From Pseudomonadota bacterium (lineage in GTDB: Bacteria; Pseudomonadota; Gammaproteobacteria; Xanthomonadales; SZUA-38): DNA of 53,629 nucleotides. Positions within the stretch are counted from its first letter, which is position 1. Each line of letters begins with the position of its first letter. A model generated the notes under the pieces. It did no database searches, was not told the DNA's origin, and saw nothing but the letters and a program-made list of their open reading frames with translations. Both the position numbers and the translations under genes were made by a program. Shown one piece after another: positions 38,653 to 45,246 of the stretch. Location: assembly GCA_039033415.1 (NCBI GenBank), contig JBCCCR010000039.1:1-53629 (forward strand). The letters run 5' to 3'.

Positions 38653-39389
38653 CCCTCTGAGTCGACGACGGATTGTGACGGCAGAGGGGGATCTACCGGG
38701 GTCTCGTCCTGGGCCGCAGCCACCACGGCCTCAAAGGTCGTGTGGCGAACGTCTTTGCCCTTGACCAGATAGATGATGTACTCGGCGATGTTCTGGCTGC
38801 GGTCGCCGATCCGCTCGAGCGCCCGCGCGGCCCACAGGATATTCAGCACGGCCGGAATCGCCCGCGGGTCTTCCGCCATGTAGGTCATGAGCTGGCGGGT
38901 GATCGATTCATATTTGGCGTCGACTTTCTGGTCAGCCTCCACCACCGCTACCGCCTGCTCGACGCTGGTCCGCGCAAAAGCGTCCAGGACGTTGGCCAGC
39001 ATCGCCCGCACGAGCTGCCCCATGTGCTCAAACTCGGTCATGACGTTTTCGTGCAGCCGGTCGCCGCCCATAAACTTTGCCATCTTGGCAACCCGCTCCG
39101 ACTCATCGCCGATGCGTTCAAGGTCTGAGATGGTCTTGATCACGGACATCACCAGCCTGAGCTCCGAGGCTTCCGGCTGTCGCTTGGCCAGCAGACGCGT
39201 GCACTCCTCGTCGATCTCCACCTCTTTAGCGTTGATTCGGTAGTCGTCCCGTTCGATGGTGCGGGCTTTGTCCGTATCGCCAGCGATCATGGCCTCGATC
39301 GCGCCCTGCAGCTGACCCTCAACCAAACCGCCCATGGTGAGTACCTGGTTGCGAACACGCTCAAACTCTTCGGCAAATTGCTGTGGCAT
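38649..39389 (-). CDS. phoU: PhoU, phosphate-signalling regulator
   Basis: Two tandem three-helix PhoU repeats. Each has a metal-binding E/D-x-x-x-D-type motif (ISDLERIGDESERVAKMA and RALERIGDRSQNIAEYI). PhoU represses PhoR signalling when phosphate is plentiful through the Pst transporter. The ATG giving MPQQFAEEFERVRNQVLTMGG fits the family (246 aa); the 63-residue upstream extension in the open frame is not conserved-looking. No pstSCAB lies nearby. Divergent from the glycosyltransferase gene. Confidence 0.95.
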   Translation of the reverse strand: MPQQFAEEFERVRNQVLTMGGLVEGQLQGAIEAMIAGDTDKARTIERDDYRINAKEVEIDEECTRLLAKRQPEASELRLVMSVIKTISDLERIGDESERVAKMAKFMGGDRLHENVMTEFEHMGQLVRAMLANVLDAFARTSVEQAVAVVEADQKVDAKYESITRQLMTYMAEDPRAIPAVLNILWAARALERIGDRSQNIAEYIIYLVKGKDVRHTTFEAVVAAAQDETPVDPPLPSQSVVDSEG

Positions 39390-39534
39390 AGGGCTGGCTG
39401 TTGTCTTCCGCGTTGCTTGAATTGAGGGAGGGGCTGTCGATGATCGACGCCCGGTCAGGAATAACGCCCACACGTGCAGTGTACTCTTTTTCTGGAAATT
39501 ACGGTGGAAGTTTCCGCGTTTAGCCGTCGCTGCC

Positions 39535-39563
39535 ATGTCATTTGGCCGCAATAAATGTGTCAA
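39535..39563 (+). promoter_or_regulatory. Candidate PhoB site upstream of the glycosyltransferase
   Basis: Three 7-bp units in perfect 11-bp register: ATGTCAT (39535-39541), CCGCAAT (39546-39552) and GTGTCAA (39557-39563). The outer two are good half-sites and the middle is degenerate. No convincing -10 lies 10 bp downstream. It ends 53 nt before the GTG start of the glycosyltransferase, in the phoU intergenic region. Confidence 0.5.
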
Positions 39564-39616
39564 CGAACCGCAATCCATGCTCGTTACGGTGTGCCGAACT
39601 CATCAGGAGATTTGCC

Positions 39617-40768
39617 GTGGATCACGCGCGGATGCACATCGCCATCGTATCGGAGACCTACCCGCCGGAAATTAACGGCGTCGCCTTGACGGTGCGGGGC
39701 ATGGTCAACAGCTTAAGAGCGGCGCATCAGGTGACCGTGATCCGTCCTCGGCAAGGCTCCGCGGACCAGCCGGCCACCGATGCGAGTATGGTCGAACACC
39801 TGATGCCAAGCCTGCCGCTGCCGCGCTATGAAGGCCTGCGATTTGGTCTGCCAGCGCTTCGCCGCGTCGCCCGGGTCTTCGACCAGCACCAGCCGCAGGC
39901 ATGCTATATCGCGACGGAAGGCCCGCTCGGCTGGAGCGCTTTGCGAGCCTGTCGACAGCGAGGCATTCCCGTACTGACGGGGTTTCACACGCGCTTTGAT
40001 CAGTATGCCGGGCACTACGGTGTCGGGATGGCGGAGCGCTCGGTCGCAGCTTATCTCAAACGGTTCCACAACCGCGCGCACGGCACCCTGATACCGACCC
40101 GGGAGCTGCAGCGCGACCTGCAGCAAAAGGGGTATCAGAACGTCATGCTGCTGCCCCGAGCCGTGGACACAAAACTGTTTTCGCCAGCCAAACGCTGTGT
40201 CGAGCTGCGGCGCCGGTGGGGCGTTCCAGATAACGGCCTCGCCGTGATCTACGTTGGCCGGCTGGCGGCCGAAAAAAATCTGTCCGTCGCCGTTGAGGCC
40301 TTCGAGGCGATCAAAGCTCGCAACCCCCGAGCGCGGTTTATCCTGGTGGGCGACGGTCCCGCCAGGGCCGCCTTGGAGCAGCAGAACCCCGACTACCAAT
40401 TCTGCGGCCTTCAGCTTGGAGAGGCGCTCGCTGCACACTACGCGAGTGCGGACATGTTCTTGTTTCCAAGCATCACTGAGACGTTCGGCAACGTGGTCCT
40501 CGAGGCGCTTGCCAGCGCGGTGCCGGTGGTTGCCTACGACTACGCCGCTGCCGCCGAGCACCTGCGCAACGGCGAAAACGGCTATGCGGCGCCGTTCGAC
40601 AACCGCGACGCCTTTATCAGCAGCGCGATTGTGCTGAGCGGGCTGGCCGGTGAGTTACCCGACCTCCGGTCTGGGGCGCGCCAAAGCGTCATTCAGCTAG
40701 AGCCCCACAGCGTAGCCGAGGGGCTGGTGGAACTATTTCATGGGTTGGCTCGGGAGAAGGCCGCATGA
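39617..40768 (+). CDS. GT4 glycosyltransferase, likely diacylglycerol glycosyltransferase (Agt-like)
   Basis: GT-B fold retaining glycosyltransferase. N-terminal MHIAIVSETYPPEINGVAL is the SqdX/Agt-type start; GFHTRFDQYAGHYG and LIPTRELQRDL follow. IYVGRLAAEKNLSVAVEAF and FPSITETFGNVVLEALA (EX7E) bind the sugar nucleotide. Start GTG 39617 is supported by AGGAG 8 nt upstream (383 aa). Its place beside phoU, an upstream Pho-like site, a coupled PAP2 gene and a PlcP-like gene nearby suggest it glycosylates diacylglycerol in phosphate-starvation lipid remodelling. Other acceptors (mannosyl or sulfoquinovosyl transfer) are possible. Confidence 0.8.
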   Translation: MDHARMHIAIVSETYPPEINGVALTVRGMVNSLRAAHQVTVIRPRQGSADQPATDASMVEHLMPSLPLPRYEGLRFGLPALRRVARVFDQHQPQACYIATEGPLGWSALRACRQRGIPVLTGFHTRFDQYAGHYGVGMAERSVAAYLKRFHNRAHGTLIPTRELQRDLQQKGYQNVMLLPRAVDTKLFSPAKRCVELRRRWGVPDNGLAVIYVGRLAAEKNLSVAVEAFEAIKARNPRARFILVGDGPARAALEQQNPDYQFCGLQLGEALAAHYASADMFLFPSITETFGNVVLEALASAVPVVAYDYAAAAEHLRNGENGYAAPFDNRDAFISSAIVLSGLAGELPDLRSGARQSVIQLEPHSVAEGLVELFHGLAREKAA

Positions 40769-41322
40769 ATATCGTTACCGGTATGCCAGGATTTCTGGCG
40801 CAGCATGACTACAAACTGAGTCTTTGGCTCAATCGTCTCGGCGAGAATGAACGGCTCAAGCAGACCCTCGGTCAGGTCAGCCGGCTCGGGGACGGCTTCC
40901 TCTGGCATGTATTGATTCTGGGATTACCTTTTGTCATCGGCAGGTCTTTTGTGCCCGTTTCTTTGTGTCTGGCGCTCACGGCTCTTAGCGGCGTGTGGAT
41001 CTACAAGCGGATCAAGGCGCACTATCGTCGGCCTCGGCCCTACCGCAAAGATCCCAACTTTCTTGCTCGCGCTGTGGCTCTCGATGAATACAGCTTTCCT
41101 TCTGGCCACACGCTGCACGCAACCGCGTTCCTGTTTGTGTTCGCGATGACCTCTCCGATGCTTGCGATCCTGTTTGCGCCGTTCGCTATCGCCACAGCGG
41201 TTTCGCGTGTGATACTGGGCATGCACTATGTGTCGGATGTGTTTGCCGGCGCGGTGGTGGGTGTGGCCGTCGCTGGCTTTTGGCTGGCTGCCCTGAGCAA
41301 CCTTGGCTTCCTGAGCCTGTAA
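40765..41322 (+). CDS. PAP2-superfamily membrane phosphatase
   Basis: 185-aa integral membrane protein with about five helices and all three PAP2 motifs: KRIKAHYRRPRPY, SFPSGHTLHATA, and SRVILGMHYVSDVFAG with the catalytic His. Substrates of the family include phosphatidic acid, undecaprenyl-pyrophosphate and lipid A phosphate. Start overlaps the glycosyltransferase stop (ATGA), so they are translationally coupled. Dephosphorylating phosphatidate to diacylglycerol, the glycosyltransferase acceptor, would fit, but this is inference. Confidence 0.88.
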   Translation: MNIVTGMPGFLAQHDYKLSLWLNRLGENERLKQTLGQVSRLGDGFLWHVLILGLPFVIGRSFVPVSLCLALTALSGVWIYKRIKAHYRRPRPYRKDPNFLARAVALDEYSFPSGHTLHATAFLFVFAMTSPMLAILFAPFAIATAVSRVILGMHYVSDVFAGAVVGVAVAGFWLAALSNLGFLSL

Positions 41323-41340
41323 CAAAGAGCGAAAAACAAC

Positions 41341-41781
41341 TTGACCACCGATCGAGCCGCGACACTCTTTCTTTGTACCGGAAACGCCTGTCGCTCCCAG
41401 ATGGCCGAGGGGTGGGCACGACATCTGGACCCTGAGGGCATTTACCTCTCGGCGGGCATCGAGACTCACGGGCTGAATCCGCACGCGGTGGCGGTGATGC
41501 GGGAAGCGGCCGTGGATATCTCCTACCACTCCAGCAAGACCCTGGACGACATACCGGAGATCGATCGAGTCGACCTGGTGGTCACCGTTTGTGACCATGC
41601 GAGTGAAAACTGCCCGGTGTTTCCCGCAGACGCTACGGTGATCCATCGAGGCTTCCCCGATCCACCGAAATTGGCCAAAGCGTTAGAAGACCCTGAGGAC
41701 CAGCTTGACTGCTATCGGCGCGTCCGCGATGAGATTCGCGCGTTCGTCGTCACCGAGCTGCCGCGGCTGACGACTGCGTAA
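41341..41781 (+). CDS. arsC: Arsenate reductase, low-molecular-weight phosphatase fold
   Basis: 146 aa. The P-loop CTGNACRSQMAEGWA (C-x5-R) and VTVCDHASENCPVFP, with two further Cys seven residues apart, give the three-Cys relay of thioredoxin-coupled ArsC (pI258/Bacillus type) rather than a tyrosine phosphatase. TTG at 41341 is the only reasonable start. It lies 18 nt after the PAP2 gene and is probably in its operon. Arsenate enters through phosphate uptake systems, so a Pho-linked location makes sense. Confidence 0.87.
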   Translation: MTTDRAATLFLCTGNACRSQMAEGWARHLDPEGIYLSAGIETHGLNPHAVAVMREAAVDISYHSSKTLDDIPEIDRVDLVVTVCDHASENCPVFPADATVIHRGFPDPPKLAKALEDPEDQLDCYRRVRDEIRAFVVTELPRLTTA

Positions 41782-41807
41782 ACGCGATTGCTGAACCCCG
41801 GGCGTTG

Positions 41808-42233
41808 CTAGAACGCCATCCTCGACGCCTCGCGAGAAACCCCCAGGCTGCGCTCCTGTCGCTCCTTAATCTCCTGCGCATCCAGGCAAAGGTTCGCGAT
41901 AGGCCTCGCTTGCAGCCGGGCAACCCCTATCGGCTCTCCGGTGATCTCACAGTACCCGTAGGAACCCTCGCGGATGCGGTCCAGCGCCATATCGATCTTT
42001 CGGATCAGCTTGCGATACCGGTCGCGGGTGCGCAGTTCAAACTGCTGGCTTTCGATCCGGACCGACTCATCCGCCTCGTCACCGATTTCAGGCTGCGCGT
42101 CACGCATGTGATCGATCGTCTGACGAGAGGCCTGCAGTAGCTCTTTACGCCACGTCAGGAGATGCTCACGAAAGTATTCGAGCTGTGCGTCGCTCATGTA
42201 GGGCTCGTCAGGCGTCCATGGTTGCGTCTTCAT
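41808..42233 (-). CDS. DksA-like RNA polymerase regulator, incomplete zinc site (DksA2-like)
   Basis: Secondary-channel transcription factor acting with ppGpp. 141 aa with the coiled-coil region, RRDR-type stretch (FELRTRDRYRKLIRKID) and the globular end YGYCEITGEPIGVARLQARP. The four zinc Cys of DksA are reduced to two: C-x-x-T and C-x-x-A (NLCLDAQE), as described for Pseudomonas DksA2, which works without zinc. The coil-tip D-x-x-D-x-A reads DEADES, so the Ala is Ser. Ribosome site GAAGGAGA precedes ATG. Follows the PlcP-like gene by 52 nt on the same strand. Confidence 0.9.
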   Translation of the reverse strand: MKTQPWTPDEPYMSDAQLEYFREHLLTWRKELLQASRQTIDHMRDAQPEIGDEADESVRIESQQFELRTRDRYRKLIRKIDMALDRIREGSYGYCEITGEPIGVARLQARPIANLCLDAQEIKERQERSLGVSREASRMAF

Positions 42234-42285
42234 CAGAAGTCTCCTTCAGTCCGTTGTGGGTTGCGCCACGTTCCGTGTGAGCCGA

Positions 42286-43086
42286 TTACGCCGCGCTGGA
42301 AAGCGGTGAGTCGGTCCACCAGTGGCTGGGAAGGGTCGCGAGGCATTCGCTGCGATCGGCACAGCGCCAAAGCTCAAAGCCGCCCTGTTCGAGCTCACAG
42401 ATTGTTGTGCAGTGTTCGACCCAATCGCCGTCGTTCAGGTAGGCGATGCCGTCCACACAGCGGATATTGGCGAAGTGGATGTGACCGCAGATATAGCCGT
42501 CTACAAGGAGCCCACGAGCCTCGTTCATCGCGCGCTCTTCAAAGCATTGAATGTATGCCATGGCTTTGGTCAGGCGACGCTTGATGCTCACCGACCACGG
42601 TGAGTAGGTCAGGTCCATTCGCTGGCGCGCCGAGTTGTACCAGGTGTTCAGTCGACAGCTGAAGCCGTACAGCGTCTCACCGACACTCTCCAGCCAGCGT
42701 TTGCCCTGGCCCAACTCGTCCAGCTCATCACCGTGACGTACGCGGTAGCGGGATCCGTCGACGGCAACGTAGTCCAGCTCGCGCCGGATTTCGATGCCGC
42801 GCCATTCAGCCCCGCAGAAGGCACGGGCTTCCTCGTCATGGTTGCCAGGCACGTAGACCACCCGAGTTCCTGAATTGGCGAGCTCGAGCAACCGCTCGAG
42901 CACCCTCGTGTGGGTGGGATGCCAGTAGGCCCGGCTACTCATGGCTTTGATGTCGACAATATCTCCGACGAGAAACAGCTGCCTGGCGGTTGTGGTGTTC
43001 AACAAATGGAGCAGGTGTCCCGCCTGGCAATCGGGTGTGCCCAAGTGGACATCAGAAACAAACAACGATCTGACTCGACTGTGCAT
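42286..43086 (-). CDS. plcP: Metallophosphoesterase, PlcP-like phospholipase C
   Basis: Calcineurin-type phosphoesterase with the metal motifs FVSDVHLG (D-x-H), VGDIVD, VPGNHDEE, RHGDELD and ICGHIHFAN. Length 266 aa and layout match both LpxH-like pyrophosphatases and PlcP. PlcP degrades phosphatidyl lipids to diacylglycerol under phosphate limitation in Sinorhizobium and many marine bacteria. The PlcP reading is favoured by the neighbouring Agt-like glycosyltransferase, the Pho genes and a candidate Pho site upstream. It differs from true LpxH, which lies in lipid A loci. Symbol is provisional. Confidence 0.78.
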   Translation of the reverse strand: MHSRVRSLFVSDVHLGTPDCQAGHLLHLLNTTTARQLFLVGDIVDIKAMSSRAYWHPTHTRVLERLLELANSGTRVVYVPGNHDEEARAFCGAEWRGIEIRRELDYVAVDGSRYRVRHGDELDELGQGKRWLESVGETLYGFSCRLNTWYNSARQRMDLTYSPWSVSIKRRLTKAMAYIQCFEERAMNEARGLLVDGYICGHIHFANIRCVDGIAYLNDGDWVEHCTTICELEQGGFELWRCADRSECLATLPSHWWTDSPLSSAA

Positions 43087-43180
43087 GGCGTATCACCTCT
43101 CACTGCGGAACTCTGGCTTCGTGGTTAGCAAACCAACACTTCAGAAGACTTCACGTTTGCGCGGAGTTTGAGCGGTCGGT

Positions 43181-43209
43181 GTTACAGAAGTTGTAATGCT
43201 GTATGTCAG
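43181..43209 (-). promoter_or_regulatory. Candidate PhoB site upstream of the plcP-like gene
   Basis: On the minus strand, CTGACAT (43203-43209), CATTACA (43192-43198) and CTGTAAC (43181-43187) lie in exact 11-bp register. The outer two match the half-site at 6 of 7 positions; the middle is degenerate. A weak -10 (CAAACT) sits 10 bp further on. It is 95 nt upstream of the plcP-like start and just past the terminator of the next gene. Confidence 0.6.
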
Positions 43210-43220
43210 TTTTTTTGCGC

Positions 43221-43249
43221 AAAAAAAGGGCGCCCGAGGGCGCCCTTTT
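43221..43249 (-). terminator. Rho-independent terminator after the beta-helix gene
   Basis: A perfect palindrome: AAAAGGGCGCCC (43224-43235), 2-nt loop, GGGCGCCCTTTT (43238-43249). On the minus strand the stem runs into seven T, ending the 611-aa protein gene about 24 nt after its stop. It could also work from the other side, with four T. It insulates the plcP promoter. Confidence 0.92.
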
Positions 43250-43272
43250 GGGTATTGCTTGACGGAAACCCC

Positions 43273-45108
43273 TTAGAGGTCTTCGTCAGGATCTACGTTG
43301 GTCCACTCACCGTTGGTCCAGTCTTCGCTCGGCGAAGCACCCGGGACCAGCGCGCCTGCGTAGTCGACCTTGTCAAAGAAGTCGTCAAACAGCGTGGCGT
43401 CGATAACGCCGATGCCGTCAGCCGGCGAGCCGGCAGCGGGAATCAGCGCGTTGTTGGAGGCAGAACCGATGCGACCGCCAGCAGCCAGCCCGGTGAGCTG
43501 CGGGTCAGCGGTCGTGTTGTTGGCACCGCCGTTGAACAACTCAGATTCAAGCAGATCAGCCTCATTGTCATCGAAGAGGTTGCCGTCACAGGCCAGAACC
43601 GAGTTGGCGATCGTGCCGTTGTTCGGGTCAGCGTTCACGTCGATGTTGATCTGCGGACCGTCAATACGGAGGCAGTCGCTCGGCGCGAGGTCGCCGGATC
43701 CGCTGGCCACCAGCAGGTTGGTGATGTTGAAGAGCGCACCACGACGAATGCGCAGTGCCTGCTGAGGCCCTTCACCAACGCCCGCTTCGTAGAAGATGGT
43801 CACATTAGCGAACTGCGGGAAGGTCCGCGGCGTGGCGCCTTCGTTACCTTCCTGGCCATCCCACTCGAAGCCGCGTGCGTCTTTCAGAGCGGCCTCAGAC
43901 ATGTGGGCAATGCCGTACTGCAGCTTGGGCTGAGCCCCCTGCGTCATGTCAAAGCTGTCATCATCAACCGCGGTTACCAGCGCGTATTTTACGTTGCCGG
44001 CACCACCGAACCACTCAATGCCGTCATCGCCGTTGCGGTGAACGTGGATGTGATCGATCACCGTACCGTTACCCACGGTGTACAGCGAAAGGCCGTTCAG
44101 CTCAGCAAGCGCAGAGATTTCTGTCCCGGCATATTCGATGCGAACGTACCGCAGCTCGCCGCTGTTGTCGTCGTTGTTCGTGCCGCCGTAGTTTTGGATC
44201 TCGAGTTCATCAAGGCAGCTCGCCGGATCACAATCGTTAGGAACACCTCGGCCGGCGATGATCACGCCACCCCACTGGCCCGCGGTCAGGTCACCTTCCA
44301 GCAGGTGCCGCTTAGAGGTAAACACAATCGGCGCTTCCGCGCTGCCAACCGCCTTGATTTGATTGCCTCGGCTGACCGAGAAGAACGCGCCAGCGTCCTG
44401 TGAGCCCTGGGGCAGGTTGTCGCCAACTACCACGGTGCCGGGCTCAATGGTGAGAACCGCCGGCGTACCGCCTTCCGGACCGAGGTCGTGGCCAAAGCGG
44501 AAACCGCTCAGGCTGATAACCCAGTGCAGGTCGTTGGTCAGCGTCTGGCTGGTGTTGAGCGTTGCCGGGAGAACACAGGCACCCGGAATATCCGGATCAG
44601 CGCCGGCAGAAAACGCCGGGCAAGTCGCCGCGCCGAACGTCTCAGTCCACGGGCAGGCCGGATCAGGAACCAGCGAGGTGAAGTTGATCGTTCCACTGCC
44701 GCCACCGTCGAGGGTGTACGTGACGTCCATAGAGGAACAGCTGTTAAACAGGAAATCTGCGCTGCCAACGACCGTGTTGGCCACGTTGCCGGATGAGTTG
44801 AAATCCCCGCCGGTGTTGGTGAAAAGATCCAGTCCGTTGTAGCTGTTGATACCGGTGACGGTTGTGGTGTTGGCGGTAACCCAGGTCGCGTTGCCGCTGT
44901 CGTCGTTGGCAAAGAACGCAAAAAAGAACTGGCGACCGCCACCCGGCAGCTCGAGGATGCTCAGGGTGGCACCGGTGCCGAGGTTTCCGTTCGGAATCCA
45001 GGTAGCGGGCATCACCTTGGTCACGGTCAGTGCACTGGCGGCGCCAGCGAGTAACAGTGCGGCGACACCCATGAGCGCAGACGTCAGGCGTCGGTTGCTG
45101 TGTAGCAT
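43273..45108 (-). CDS. Secreted 611-aa beta-helix-like protein, Pho-associated
   Basis: I cannot name the family. A signal peptide (LMGVAALLLAGAASA) is followed by a beta-rich N-terminal module (about 28-150; GATLSILELPGGGRQFFF, GNATWVTA, ADFLFNSC). A longer region (about 190-560) of short repeated strands comes next, with HVHRNGDDGIEWFGGAGNVKYALV and FANVTIFYEAGVGEG, typical of right-handed parallel beta-helices. Cysteines occur in likely disulfide pairs. The acidic C-terminus has SEDWTNGEWTNVDPDEDL. Ribosome site GGGAGA, 7 nt from ATG. It has its own strong Pho-type promoter and follows a TonB-dependent receptor, so it may be a surface partner or hydrolase for that receptor. Confidence 0.85.
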   Translation of the reverse strand: MLHSNRRLTSALMGVAALLLAGAASALTVTKVMPATWIPNGNLGTGATLSILELPGGGRQFFFAFFANDDSGNATWVTANTTTVTGINSYNGLDLFTNTGGDFNSSGNVANTVVGSADFLFNSCSSMDVTYTLDGGGSGTINFTSLVPDPACPWTETFGAATCPAFSAGADPDIPGACVLPATLNTSQTLTNDLHWVISLSGFRFGHDLGPEGGTPAVLTIEPGTVVVGDNLPQGSQDAGAFFSVSRGNQIKAVGSAEAPIVFTSKRHLLEGDLTAGQWGGVIIAGRGVPNDCDPASCLDELEIQNYGGTNNDDNSGELRYVRIEYAGTEISALAELNGLSLYTVGNGTVIDHIHVHRNGDDGIEWFGGAGNVKYALVTAVDDDSFDMTQGAQPKLQYGIAHMSEAALKDARGFEWDGQEGNEGATPRTFPQFANVTIFYEAGVGEGPQQALRIRRGALFNITNLLVASGSGDLAPSDCLRIDGPQINIDVNADPNNGTIANSVLACDGNLFDDNEADLLESELFNGGANNTTADPQLTGLAAGGRIGSASNNALIPAAGSPADGIGVIDATLFDDFFDKVDYAGALVPGASPSEDWTNGEWTNVDPDEDL

Positions 45109-45176
45109 TTGTGTTCTCCCTAGGAAGCGAGGAATAGGTAGGTTGAGTTAAGTGTTGCAATCGGTAACGCGACGCC

Positions 45177-45232
45177 AAGATAGGTTGGCTTTGTTACAGT
45201 CTCTTGAGCGGTGCGTTACAGATTTATGACAG
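45177..45232 (-). promoter_or_regulatory. Strong PhoB-dependent promoter of the beta-helix gene
   Basis: On the minus strand the 18-mer CTGTCATAAATCTGTAAC (45215-45232) matches the Pho-box consensus at 17 of 18 positions. A further CTGTAAC (45193-45199) sits 22 bp after the second half-site, keeping the 11-bp register. Exactly 10 bp beyond it is the -10-like TATCTT (45177-45182). It lies between the receptor stop and the beta-helix gene start. Confidence 0.88.
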
Positions 45233-45246
45233 CGGTGTGTAACCCG

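Noticed and set aside
41315-41335. CTGTAAC at the end of the PAP2 gene as a Pho box for arsC
   Set aside because: It is the last codons and stop of the PAP2 gene; no second half-site in register.
42286-43086. LpxH of lipid A synthesis
   Set aside because: Motifs are shared, but the context (Pho genes, Agt-like transferase, Pho-like site) favours PlcP; not excluded.
43168-44403. 411-aa plus-strand reading frame
   Set aside because: Antisense to the 611-aa beta-helix protein, crosses a terminator, and has no signal or motif.
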